Positions 1-7,436 of a stretch of 21,085 nt of DNA are shown piece after piece (the first letter of the stretch is position 1; each line of letters opens with the position of its first letter). A program made the translations under genes and the position numbers. The stretch covers positions 1-21,085 of the forward strand of contig PWFM01000214.1 of the NCBI GenBank assembly GCA_003553895.1, written 5' to 3'. The DNA comes from Syntrophomonadaceae bacterium. Its GTDB lineage: Bacteria > Bacillota > Dethiobacteria > DTU022. The notes under the pieces are model-generated. The model was given only the letters and a program-made list of their open reading frames with translations, made no database searches and was not told the DNA's origin.

Positions 1-549
1 CGGTTTTTGCGGGTTTCCCTGCCTTTTGCGGACGGTTCGGCTCTTCACTTTTCCGACATGCGCCGTTTTGGCAGGCTCTGGCTGACCGAAACCGGGCCGG
101 AGCTGCAGGAACTGGTCCTTAAACGGGTCGGCCCAGATATCCTCAATGATTTAGGCTGTGAAGATTTTCTGGCTCTGCTGGAGAAGAGGGCAGGCAGTCG
201 CCTCAAGGCCCTGCTCTTGGACCAGGGGTTCGCCGCCGGTATGGGTAACATTTATACCGACGAATGCCTTTTCCGCAGCGGGATCGATCCCAACCGCCGG
301 GTTGGCGAGCTAAAGGATGGAGAGGCTGAAAAGCTGTACCGGGCCATCCACGAAGTCCTTGCCGAGGGAATTGAATATGGTGGGACCACTTTCCGCGACT
401 ACCGCAATTCCAGCGGCGCCCTCGGTGATTTCCAGTCCCGCCTCGCCGTTTACGGCCGCAAAGATGGACTCTGCCGCTGCGGCTCGCCTATCGAAAAAAT
501 CAGGGTGGCCGGCAGGGGCACCTATTACTGCCCGCGCTGCCAGCAATAA
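1..549 (+). CDS. mutM: Formamidopyrimidine-DNA glycosylase, C-terminal part (5' end outside window)
   Basis: Bifunctional base-excision-repair enzyme that removes 8-oxoguanine and related lesions and nicks the strand. The frame is open from the first base, so the gene starts upstream; by comparison with the usual ~275 residues, roughly 90 N-terminal residues are missing, including the catalytic Pro-Glu start. Visible are the SDMRRFGRLWL strand, the helix-two-turn-helix segment around GNIYTDECLFRSGIDP and the C-terminal zinc-finger region ending GRGTYYCPRCQQ. The zinc finger is odd: its first knuckle reads C-R-C (codons at 472 and 478) where the family has C-x-x-C, while the second knuckle (529, 538) is a normal C-x-x-C. 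coaE follows after 33 bases, and mutM-coaE is a common Firmicute arrangement. The family assignment is firm; zinc binding is less certain. Confidence 0.95.
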   Translation, partial: RFLRVSLPFADGSALHFSDMRRFGRLWLTETGPELQELVLKRVGPDILNDLGCEDFLALLEKRAGSRLKALLLDQGFAAGMGNIYTDECLFRSGIDPNRRVGELKDGEAEKLYRAIHEVLAEGIEYGGTTFRDYRNSSGALGDFQSRLAVYGRKDGLCRCGSPIEKIRVAGRGTYYCPRCQQ

Positions 550-582
550 CCGGCCTTTAAATGACCGGACCGGGAGATTTAA

Positions 583-1200
583 TTGATTATGTTTATCATC
601 GGCCTGACCGGGGGGATCGCCTCCGGCAAAAGCACGGTTGCGAAAATGCTTGTAGAAAAAGGGGCCTGCTTGATCGATGCCGACCGGCTGGCCCGGGAAG
701 TGGTGGAGCCGGGTCGTCCGGCCTGGCGGGATATTGTCGAATGGCTGGGTGATGCAATACTGCTTCCCGATCGCAACCTGGACCGGGCCAGGCTGGCCGA
801 AATTGTTTTTAACGATCGGAGCAAACTGGAAAAACTGAACCGGATCGTCCATCCCCGGGTGGGCGAGCGCTTTGGGGCGCTGACAGAGGAGATAAAAAAG
901 CGGGACCCCGATGCCGTTGTGGTCTACGACATTCCGCTTTTGATTGAGGCGGGAATGCAAAAGATAGTCGACCTGGTCCTGCTTGTCTACGTTACTCCCG
1001 AAATCCAGGCTTCGCGGCTGCAGCAGCGCGACGGGATCAGCCGCGCTGCAGCCGAAGCCAGGATAAAGGCGCAAAAACCGTTGGAAGAAAAAAAAGAGCT
1101 GGCCGATGTTATAATTGACAACAGCGGCGCCGAGGCTGAAACCGCCCGGCAGGTGGATCGGTTCTGGCAAAACTTGAAAAAGGAAAAGGGGTTGGAGTAA
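583..1200 (+). CDS. coaE: Dephospho-CoA kinase
   Basis: Catalyses the last step of coenzyme A synthesis, ATP-dependent phosphorylation of the 3'-hydroxyl of dephospho-CoA, in the cytoplasm. The N-terminus carries the P-loop GLTGGIASGKST, followed by the DADRLAREVV segment typical of CoaE, the lid-region sequence around NRIVHPRVGE and the VVYDIPLLIEAG motif. About 203-205 residues is the normal length. Two starts are possible: TTG at 583, 6 bases after GGGAG, or ATG at 589, 12 bases after it. The TTG spacing is better, while ATG gives the more typical MFIIGLTGG start. It lies between mutM and a nitrilase-like gene on the same strand and is probably co-transcribed with both. Nothing is unusual in the protein. 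Confidence 0.96.
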   Translation: MIMFIIGLTGGIASGKSTVAKMLVEKGACLIDADRLAREVVEPGRPAWRDIVEWLGDAILLPDRNLDRARLAEIVFNDRSKLEKLNRIVHPRVGERFGALTEEIKKRDPDAVVVYDIPLLIEAGMQKIVDLVLLVYVTPEIQASRLQQRDGISRAAAEARIKAQKPLEEKKELADVIIDNSGAEAETARQVDRFWQNLKKEKGLE

Positions 1201-1255
1201 AAGGAAAGCCCGCTTTTGCGGCGCCGATCCAGCCCCGGACAGGGGAGGTTTTTTT

Positions 1256-2149
1256 ATGCGGGCCGCCGCATTTTCGCTGGCCGGGATTAACCTGAACACT
1301 TTAACCGAATACCGCGCCGATCTTACAAGGCTTATAGAGTCAAGCCGCCCTGAACTGGCCGTGCTGCCGGCCTACAGCGCCCTGGCCCTGGGGTTGGGTA
1401 CGGGGGCTTTCGTGCCGGGGCCCGATTTTCCGGCCACATTCTACATATTTTCCGCCGATATCCAGGGTTGGAACGATATCTTCCTGGAGCTGCACGGCGG
1501 ACTGGCCCGGGAACAGCGCATCTCCCTGGCGGCGGGCTCTACCATCGAGCTGGATAAGGGTCGCTATTACCATACTGCTTATTGTTTTGACCCGGCCGGA
1601 GAACTGTGCTGCCGGCAGAGGCAAACCCACCTGACCCGCGCTGAGCGGGATTACGACTTTGACAGGGGCGAAGAGCTGTTTCTCTTCGATTTAGAAGGGG
1701 CGGATGGAAACATTTATAAAACCGGCCTGGTCGTGGGGAATGATGCCCGCCATCCGGAAGTAGGCCGGATCATGGCCTGCCGCGGGGCGGACCTGCTCCT
1801 GCACAGCGGCGCCTTAAAGGCCGGTCCCAACTGCTGGCGCCAGGCAGCCGGGATGTGGTCGCAGGTCCAGCAGAACCAGTTTTTTGCCGTGGAAGCCCAG
1901 TTTTGCGGCAATATAGCGGGTGAAGAATTTGGAGCCGGATCGGCCCTGATAGCACCCTGTGAAATTACCCCTGAAAGCAGCGGTTACCTGGCCCGGGGGT
2001 ACCCGGAAACCCCTGTAATTTCCGCCCGCTTTGCGCAAGGGGATCGCCGGCAGATAAAGCAAAAATACCCAATCTTAGACCTGTTAAACCGGGAAGCCTA
2101 TGCCGGTTTGCTCCACCTCTATTCAGACCGAGAAAAGGGGGAGGAGTAA
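1256..2149 (+). CDS. Nitrilase-superfamily protein lacking the catalytic triad (probable pseudoenzyme)
   Basis: A 297-residue protein with the carbon-nitrogen hydrolase fold signatures but degenerate active-site positions. The region that is normally (V)FPE reads LAVLPAY, placing Ala39 where the general base Glu belongs. The region normally RxKxHL reads RQRQTHL, placing Gln123 at the Lys position. The nucleophile motif normally ICYDxRFPE reads VVGNDARHPEVG, placing Gly161 at the Cys position. The flanking fold residues (ARHPEVGR, CRGADLLLHSGA) are kept, so the frame is intact rather than decaying. ATG at 1256 follows GGGGAGG at good spacing. The stop directly abuts the start of the next gene, an intact nitrilase homologue, suggesting coupled translation and possibly a shared complex. 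Substrate unknown; a regulatory or scaffolding partner is an inference. Confidence 0.82.
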   Translation: MRAAAFSLAGINLNTLTEYRADLTRLIESSRPELAVLPAYSALALGLGTGAFVPGPDFPATFYIFSADIQGWNDIFLELHGGLAREQRISLAAGSTIELDKGRYYHTAYCFDPAGELCCRQRQTHLTRAERDYDFDRGEELFLFDLEGADGNIYKTGLVVGNDARHPEVGRIMACRGADLLLHSGALKAGPNCWRQAAGMWSQVQQNQFFAVEAQFCGNIAGEEFGAGSALIAPCEITPESSGYLARGYPETPVISARFAQGDRRQIKQKYPILDLLNREAYAGLLHLYSDREKGEE

Positions 2150-3181
2150 ATGGCCCTGAACGGATTAAAAGCAAACCTCTTCCGGCGTTACCTGACCTGG
2201 CTAACACGGCCGGTGCGGATAAAAAAACATCTTTCCAGCACCCTGCCTGTCAAAAAGGATCCGGCCCCGGTCGACCGGCGCCGAATCAGGGCCGCCGCCC
2301 TCCAGCTGGAATTCCGCCTGTTTAAAAACCCCCTTGACTACGCGGAGGAGATGTGCCGCCAAACAGCAAAAGCGGCGGCTGAAGGGGCTCAACTGGCTGT
2401 ATTCCCGGAATATAATAACCTGCAGCTTTTAGGGATGCTGCCCGGCATTGAAAAGGTGGAAGAAGGATCTGAAGAAGATGTTTCCCTGCCTGATCTCTTT
2501 CGCTACCTGAGCCCGGTGGTCGAACCCCTGGTCCATACCCTGTTTGCAAACCTGGCTTCAGCTTACGGCCTCTACATTATGGCCGGCAGTTATACCCTGT
2601 CCGACCGGGAAGAACTGGTCAACCGCGCTTTTCTTTATAACCCTTCAGGAGAACTTGCCGTGACCCAGGACAAGGTCAACCTTTTGCCCATGGAAGAGGA
2701 ATGGAATATTAAAAGGGGTAGAAGTTTCTCGGTTTGCGCCACTCCGCTCGGCAACCTGGGTTTTCCGGTCTGCATGGATGCCACCTATTACGAAACCTTC
2801 CGGACCCTGGAATTGTCGGGGGCCGATATTGTCCTGCTCCCGATCGCCAACCTGGAAGCATACAACTTCTGGCTGGCCCTGCGGGGTATCTGGCCCCGGG
2901 TGCAGGAAAGCCCTGTGTACGGCATTAAAGGGGCCCTGGTCGGAACCGTGGCCGGGTTTAGTTTCACCGGGAAGGCCGGCATTTTTGCCCCCCTGGAACT
3001 GACTGCCGGGCGGGACGGGGTCCTTGCTGAGGCCCAATCCCATGATCAAGAGGCAATGGCCGTGGCCGACCTGGATCTCGAAGCCCTGCATGATTTACGC
3101 GCAGACCATCCCTGGCGCGACATCAATTTGCCCCTGTACCGCCGCTATTTCCCGGAAATCTATGGCTCTCCTGGCGGATAA
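2150..3181 (+). CDS. Carbon-nitrogen hydrolase (nitrilase superfamily), catalytic triad intact
   Basis: A 343-residue amidase/nitrilase-type hydrolase expected to cleave a non-peptide C-N bond through a thioacyl intermediate. The full triad is visible: Glu87 in LAVFPEYNN, Lys175 in VTQDKVNLLP and Cys208 in LGFPVCMDATYYE. Residues 1-45 form a basic extension before the domain (FRRYLTWLTRPVRIKKH) that is absent from a minimal nitrilase; it is not a clear signal peptide but could form an amphipathic, membrane-contacting helix. ATG at 2150 comes immediately after the upstream TAA, with GGGGGAGGAG inside the upstream gene as ribosome-binding site. The substrate cannot be read from the sequence. 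It is the last gene of the plus-strand block, and its downstream neighbour converges on it. Confidence 0.88.
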   Translation: MALNGLKANLFRRYLTWLTRPVRIKKHLSSTLPVKKDPAPVDRRRIRAAALQLEFRLFKNPLDYAEEMCRQTAKAAAEGAQLAVFPEYNNLQLLGMLPGIEKVEEGSEEDVSLPDLFRYLSPVVEPLVHTLFANLASAYGLYIMAGSYTLSDREELVNRAFLYNPSGELAVTQDKVNLLPMEEEWNIKRGRSFSVCATPLGNLGFPVCMDATYYETFRTLELSGADIVLLPIANLEAYNFWLALRGIWPRVQESPVYGIKGALVGTVAGFSFTGKAGIFAPLELTAGRDGVLAEAQSHDQEAMAVADLDLEALHDLRADHPWRDINLPLYRRYFPEIYGSPGG

Positions 3182-3231
3182 GCCCCGGGGCCGCTGCTCT
3201 TTATTCCGGAAAGTCCTGCTTATCTTTAAAA

Positions 3232-3723
3232 TCAAGCATTAGGGGCCTGATCTTTTTCCAGGTCGACAAATTCGCCACCGGTAATCTCCGGCAGCTTTTG
3301 CGGCGATATGGGGAGCAGGGAATGAGCGGTTCCGGCTGAAGTATAGACCACGTCAAAACGCTGCATGGAACGATCAAGGAAGATGGGGACGCTTTCATCA
3401 ATATCAAAGGGGCAGACTCCGCCCACGGGGTAGCCGGTAATTTTTTCGACCTCTTCGGGTTTGGCAATTTTGGCTTTGCCCCCGCCAAGCAGGTTTTTAA
3501 CTTTTTTGTCGCTGATTTTCACGTCTCCCGCCGCTACAAAGAGGCCGTATCTTTCCCCGCAGCGAAACAGGATCGACTTGGCTATTTGGCCCAGTTCCAC
3601 ACCCAGTGTTTCGGCGGCTTCGACCGAAGTTTTGGTCGTCTTCTCATGTTCCAGCGGCATCAGGTTTGGATCAAAACGCTCCAGGTACTTTTTGGCTCTT
3701 TTAAGAGCCGGGTTGTCATCCAT
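3232..3723 (-). CDS. YbaK/EbsC-family aminoacyl-tRNA deacylase
   Basis: A 163-residue single-domain protein of the YbaK/ProX family, which hydrolyses mischarged tRNAs such as Cys-tRNA(Pro) or Ala-tRNA(Pro) in trans. Family features are visible: the early HEKTTKTSVEAAETLGV stretch, the segment IAKSILFRCG with the conserved substrate-binding Lys, LFVAAGDVKISDKKV, and the glycine-rich tail region GYPVGGVCPFDI followed by VPIFLDRSM. ATG at 3723 lies 9 bases after GGAGGG. The stop codon of the upstream symporter gene is only 2 bases away, so the two are surely co-transcribed, though the functional link to sugar uptake is not obvious. Which tRNA it edits cannot be told from sequence. It converges on the nitrilase gene across 50 bases. 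Confidence 0.9.
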   Translation of the reverse strand: MDDNPALKRAKKYLERFDPNLMPLEHEKTTKTSVEAAETLGVELGQIAKSILFRCGERYGLFVAAGDVKISDKKVKNLLGGGKAKIAKPEEVEKITGYPVGGVCPFDIDESVPIFLDRSMQRFDVVYTSAGTAHSLLPISPQKLPEITGGEFVDLEKDQAPNA

Positions 3724-3725
3724 CT

Positions 3726-5051
3726 TTATATTCCCTCCTGTTTTTCATAGGCCCGGACTTCTTTTTCCGGGTAACGGCTGAATACAATTACACCCACAAG
3801 GATGAACAGGGCTGAAACCGGGCCGGTCAGCTGAATTCCCAGGGGCTGCTCGACCGTGCTGCCAAACAGCTGAAGCAGCCCCCCGGTAATTACCGTTGAT
3901 AAGCCCAGGGCCAGCTTTAAAATGAAACCCTGGGCCCCGAAATACATCGCTTCGCGCCGCTGGCCGGAAAGCTTGACCTCCATGTCTGATACCGCGGCCA
4001 CGATTGCCTCCGGCACGATAAAAATTACCGCCAGCGGCAGACCGGCCAGGGCCATTAAGACGTAGCCGAAAACTTCGGGGGTAAGTCCAAGGACGGGCCG
4101 GCCGAGGAAGTAGAAGAGGGGCAAAAGTACCGTAAAAGAGACCAGGGCGAACATCATTACCGCCTTCAGGCCGATTTTTTTTGACAGGATATTTACGACC
4201 GGGAAAAAGAGCAGGGCCACAACAAAGGCCAGCCCAAAATAGATCGAAGCTTCGTCTTCAGTGCCGCCCAGAAGGACGGTCACATAAAGGGGCAGGTTTA
4301 AGGTGATAATATTGAAACCCAGCCAGAAAGTAACATTGCCGACCAGGTAAATGACAAAAGCATGGTTTTTGAAAGTAGTCTTAATCGCTTCCACCAGGCC
4401 CAGGGTGGCCGGTTTGGCCGCGGCATAATCGCGTTCCTTGATTAAAAGCGGCAGGTAAAGCAGGACCAGGCCTACCAGAGCCAGGGCCCAGACCATACCG
4501 TGAAATCCGATCATGCCAATTAAAACTCCCGATCCGATCAGGGCCAGGCCGACTCCGAGGAGCATGAAGACGGCCCTGAAAGTAGCCAGGTCAACCCGGT
4601 CCTTGTTGCCGCGGGCCAGTTCCGGCAGCAGGGCCAGGTAGGGGGTGACATATCCCGTAAACAGGGTGAAATAAATACCCAGAAGGACAGCCAGGTAAAC
4701 ACTGTTCAGAGCGGAAGTTTCCGCTACCGGCGGGTAGAAGAGGAGCACAAACACCACGGCGTAAGCAACCCCGCTGAAGAGCATAAACGGCATCCTTCGA
4801 CCCAGGCGCCCCCGGTAGTTATCAGACCAGCGGGCGATAACGGGATCGGCGACGGCGTCAATGGCCCGCCCCAGGAACATGATGATGCCGAAGGCAAAAG
4901 GCGGCATCAAAGCCTCGACCCCCTCCAGGGGGCTGGTGATGTAATAGTAGAAAAGCCAGGTAATCAGGACCCGGTCAATCAGGCTGAAGCCGCCCGATCC
5001 GGCCCCGTAAAGAATTTTACCCCACAGGGGAAGCTGTTTTAGTTCTCCCAT
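3726..5051 (-). CDS. GPH-family (MelB-like) sugar:cation symporter
   Basis: A 441-residue integral membrane transporter of the glycoside-pentoside-hexuronide family within the major facilitator superfamily. About twelve hydrophobic segments are visible. The family signature between helices 2 and 3 is clear at residues ~61-94: GRAIDAVADPVIARWSD followed by GRLGRRMPFM. The N-terminal half carries the acidic residues (Asp65, Asp69) usually involved in cation coupling. Known members import disaccharides, glycosides or glycerol conjugates with H+, Na+ or Li+. It starts 17 bases after the glycosidase-like gene, with AGGGTGAT as ribosome-binding site, and is followed after 2 bases by the YbaK gene. 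The context says it imports the substrate of the upstream glycosidase. The actual sugar is not deducible. Confidence 0.9.
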   Translation of the reverse strand: MGELKQLPLWGKILYGAGSGGFSLIDRVLITWLFYYYITSPLEGVEALMPPFAFGIIMFLGRAIDAVADPVIARWSDNYRGRLGRRMPFMLFSGVAYAVVFVLLFYPPVAETSALNSVYLAVLLGIYFTLFTGYVTPYLALLPELARGNKDRVDLATFRAVFMLLGVGLALIGSGVLIGMIGFHGMVWALALVGLVLLYLPLLIKERDYAAAKPATLGLVEAIKTTFKNHAFVIYLVGNVTFWLGFNIITLNLPLYVTVLLGGTEDEASIYFGLAFVVALLFFPVVNILSKKIGLKAVMMFALVSFTVLLPLFYFLGRPVLGLTPEVFGYVLMALAGLPLAVIFIVPEAIVAAVSDMEVKLSGQRREAMYFGAQGFILKLALGLSTVITGGLLQLFGSTVEQPLGIQLTGPVSALFILVGVIVFSRYPEKEVRAYEKQEGI

Positions 5052-5068
5052 CTGGATATCACCCTGCC

Positions 5069-6907
5069 TTATTTAATATTTTGCTTGATGGCCCAGGCTA
5101 AAAAGCCCGCCCCGGAGGCGAATGCGGCCCCGGTGGAAACCCGGCCGGTTTCGGGATGGATGCTTTCGCAGAAAAACCCGTTGTCCATTTCTGCCCGTTT
5201 CAAAAAATCCTCACCTCCGGCCTTGCAGGCCAAAAGATCGTTACAGGCGCCCATCGGCCAGGGATTTTCAGCATGCATGGAGCCGGCCTCTTCATAATTA
5301 CAGCCCTGGTGAAAATACTTATTGTTAAATGACCGGATCCAGCGGACCGTATTCTTAAAAACGGTATCTTCGATGGAACAGAACCCATAACAGGCAAGAA
5401 GCTGCAGGCTGCCGGGCGGATTGTCGTAGAGGGTAAACCGGCCCTTTCCGTCCACGGCCCAGGCAAACATGATCCCGAAGGGGCCCTGGACCATGCAGTG
5501 ATCGTAGATGGCCTGCATCAATTCCCGGCTCAGGATCCCGAAATCGCTCTTGTGGGCCCATAACTCTTTGGCCTGCAGCTCCGCCAGGAAATCAAAAGAG
5601 CTTTGCAGCAGGACATTGTTATAAGTGAGGTAAGGGTAAGAGACCGGGTCATCGGAGGGGCTGAGGAAGGTGCTGTAGAGCCCCGAATGCGGGTCGAAGC
5701 GGTCGAAAGCTTTTTCGACCAGGATATCCAGGCCTTCAGTAACTGCCTGTTCTTCCAGGATAGAGTGGTCTTCATTGTTGTCCATGTACTGTTTGAGGGC
5801 GATAAAAAAAGCGGCCAGTTCGTCCAGTTCAAACCCGGGATAAAGAACGGTGCCGTTGATATAATGGGCATGATCTCCGGCATTCTTGATATGGCGCCGG
5901 TAAACATTAAGCAGCAGCTCCCTGGCCCTGTCCGGGTCTACGGTCAAAATGGAAGGGAAACTCCACAGGAATGTGTCCCGGCTCCAGAAGGCGGAGCTCA
6001 CGTAATAGCGGGGGCTGCGGGAAGTTACCGGGACCAGGTCTTCGCTGTCCAGGGAGCGGGCCAGGGAATAGAAATAGCAGAAAAACAGGTTCCGGTTCAT
6101 CAGCGCGGCCAGCTTATCATCTTCAAGGTTACCCTGCCTGGTTTCAAGCCACTGCTCGGTATGCTGCCACAGGGAAGCAAACCCGTGCCTTCTCAGGTCC
6201 ACTGTGCTTGTCCCCGCCCCGTCGGCCTCGAGGTTTACGGCTCCAAACAGCCTGGTCTCGAAATCCTCACCCGGGGCCAGCTCAATACTATGCATAAACT
6301 GAAAACTGCCATCTTCCCGGTCGTGCTCCCATTTACCGGCCGGCTCGACAGCCAGGGCCAGGGCGGCCAGCGGCAGCCCTGAAGAAGCCTCCAGGATCAG
6401 GCTGCCGGTCCAGCGATCATAGTAGAGGTTATTAACGCCGCTCACGGGCTTGCTCTTAAAAACAATATAGTTGAAGCCTGCCCAGTTCCCCTGCCAGCCA
6501 ATCCTGGCCGCAAGGGGTTTGCTGCTGTTATTTTTGAACTTAAGCCGGTAGCAAAACCCTTTAAAACCGGGCGGGGCAAAAACTTCGCCTTCCGCAGACC
6601 AGCTGTCTCGCTTTAAACTGAATGAGGGAACCCAGTCGAACTGGTAACGCCAATCAAGCTGACCCTCCATTTCCTCGTTTTCTTCGTCAATTTTGATTGC
6701 CGGTTTCAGCAAGGGCGCTTCTTCGTTACCGGAGAACTCCAGCAAACCCTTTTGATCAAGGCGCAGGACATTCAAGGAAATGATTCCTCCGGCAGGGCTG
6801 ATATGAGGAAGCGAAACATACTCGTTGCCGGTAAGAAACAATTCTTCGGGATCGGTGATCTCATCGGGAACGGTCAGCAAATGATCGGGCTCGGGGTTCT
6901 GGCTCAT
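5069..6907 (-). CDS. Six-hairpin (alpha/alpha)6 glycosidase-like protein, amylo-alpha-1,6-glucosidase type
   Basis: A 612-residue cytoplasmic protein without signal peptide or membrane segment. Residues ~1-240 look like the beta-sandwich domain that precedes many (alpha/alpha)6 glycosidases. From ~260 onward the helical barrel carries FWSRDTFLWSFP (307-318), the acidic motif PGFELDEL (357-364, candidate general acid), YLTYNNVLLQSS, the segment EEAGSMHAENPWPMG (~538-552) and a C-terminal ESIHPETG (581-588, candidate second acid). This layout resembles glucoamylase, debranching-enzyme or alpha-mannosidase families, but I cannot fix the GH number. The frame is open further upstream to 7003, but ATG at 6907 has a perfect AGGAGG 7 bases before it and the upstream ATG has none, so I chose 6907. 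First gene of an operon with the GPH symporter, which probably supplies its substrate. Confidence 0.8.
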   Translation of the reverse strand: MSQNPEPDHLLTVPDEITDPEELFLTGNEYVSLPHISPAGGIISLNVLRLDQKGLLEFSGNEEAPLLKPAIKIDEENEEMEGQLDWRYQFDWVPSFSLKRDSWSAEGEVFAPPGFKGFCYRLKFKNNSSKPLAARIGWQGNWAGFNYIVFKSKPVSGVNNLYYDRWTGSLILEASSGLPLAALALAVEPAGKWEHDREDGSFQFMHSIELAPGEDFETRLFGAVNLEADGAGTSTVDLRRHGFASLWQHTEQWLETRQGNLEDDKLAALMNRNLFFCYFYSLARSLDSEDLVPVTSRSPRYYVSSAFWSRDTFLWSFPSILTVDPDRARELLLNVYRRHIKNAGDHAHYINGTVLYPGFELDELAAFFIALKQYMDNNEDHSILEEQAVTEGLDILVEKAFDRFDPHSGLYSTFLSPSDDPVSYPYLTYNNVLLQSSFDFLAELQAKELWAHKSDFGILSRELMQAIYDHCMVQGPFGIMFAWAVDGKGRFTLYDNPPGSLQLLACYGFCSIEDTVFKNTVRWIRSFNNKYFHQGCNYEEAGSMHAENPWPMGACNDLLACKAGGEDFLKRAEMDNGFFCESIHPETGRVSTGAAFASGAGFLAWAIKQNIK

Positions 6908-6914
6908 TCTTTTT

Positions 6915-6920
6915 CCTCCT
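6915..6920 (-). promoter_or_regulatory. Ribosome-binding site deciding the glycosidase start
   Basis: On the minus strand this reads AGGAGG, 7 bases before the ATG at 6907. The longer in-frame start at 7003 has no such site, so the 32 extra residues are probably not translated. Confidence 0.8.
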
Positions 6921-7113
6921 TGCAAAGCAGTTGGAGCCTCAATTAATCTGGTCATCGCGACCCCATACCATTTCGCCTTACCCTGCATAAAACCCTTTTT
7001 CATTTGTTTTTTTGGCCCGGATGATAAACCTTCATGCTGTTCCGTTTAAAATTGTAATCAATGCCACTGTCCATAATCAGGCCGGAAACCGGCTTATATT
7101 GCCGGCAAAATCC

Positions 7114-7142
7114 TTGACGAAGATGCCATTAACCCTTATAAT
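7114..7142 (+). promoter_or_regulatory. Sigma-A-type promoter of the tRNA-Leu gene
   Basis: TTGACG (7114-7119), a 17-base spacer and TATAAT (7137-7142) form a near-consensus housekeeping promoter. The first tRNA base is 26 bases after the -10 box, consistent with a short 5' leader trimmed by RNase P. Confidence 0.85.
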
Positions 7143-7167
7143 CTTTAAAGGCAGAAGAATAGAATAT

Positions 7168-7252
7168 GTCGGGATGGCGGAATTGGCAGACGCGCACGGT
7201 TGAGGGCCGTGTGGTTAACACCATGGGGGTTCAAGTCCCCCTCCCGACACCA
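7168..7252 (+). tRNA. tRNA-Leu (anticodon GAG), CCA encoded
   Basis: The acceptor stem pairs GTCGGGA (7168-7174) with TCCCGAC (7242-7248), followed by the discriminator A and an encoded CCA. The anticodon arm has a seven-base loop TTGAGGG, giving anticodon GAG, which reads CUC and CUU leucine codons. A long variable arm (around TGGTTAACACCAT) is typical of class II leucine tRNAs, and the T arm shows GGGGGTTCAAGTCCCCC. A near-consensus promoter precedes it and a strong hairpin follows, so it is transcribed on its own. Confidence 0.95.
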
Positions 7253-7259
7253 AAAAGAT

Positions 7260-7304
7260 GCACTAAGTCAGGGTAAAAATTAACCCTGACTTAGTGCTTT
7301 TCTT
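7260..7304 (+). terminator. Rho-independent terminator after tRNA-Leu
   Basis: A perfect 15-bp stem (GCACTAAGTCAGGGT at 7260-7274 with its complement at 7283-7297) and 8-base loop are followed by TTTTCTT. On the opposite strand the hairpin is followed by ATCTTTTT, so it may also stop leftward transcription. Confidence 0.9.
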
Positions 7305-7306
7305 AA

Positions 7307-7373
7307 AATAACGGGGACGGTTCTAATTATTCCAGATGAAATACGAAATAATGGGGACGGTTCTAATTATTCC
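7307..7373 (+). repeat. Left pair of REP-like repeats
   Basis: Two direct 27-base copies at 7307-7333 and 7347-7373, 40 bases apart start to start, with one difference. The shared core is GGGGACGGTTCTAATTATT. In the second copy AATAAT and ATTATT can pair around a 13-base loop, giving the small hairpin typical of REP units. Confidence 0.85.
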
Positions 7374-7436
7374 TATGTTAAAATAACTACAGGTAAATTA
7401 GAATCCTGACTATCTGAAAAAGCGGAGGAGAAATAT

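Noticed and set aside
310..1299. 329-residue minus-strand open frame opposite mutM and coaE
   Set aside because: It lies antisense to two clearly recognised genes, has no recognisable motif and no convincing ribosome-binding site; long antisense frames are expected in GC-rich codons.
3182..3231. Terminator between the converging nitrilase and YbaK genes
   Set aside because: GCCCCGGGGC is a palindrome, but there is no stem-loop followed by a T tract on either strand.
5603..6382. 259-residue plus-strand open frame opposite the glycosidase-like gene
   Set aside because: Antisense to a gene with a clear ribosome-binding site and fold motifs; no motif of its own.
7012..7203. 63-residue open frame over the tRNA promoter and tRNA-Leu
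   Set aside because: It ends inside the tRNA gene and overlaps its promoter; MAELADAHG is the usual false translation of tRNA-Leu sequence.
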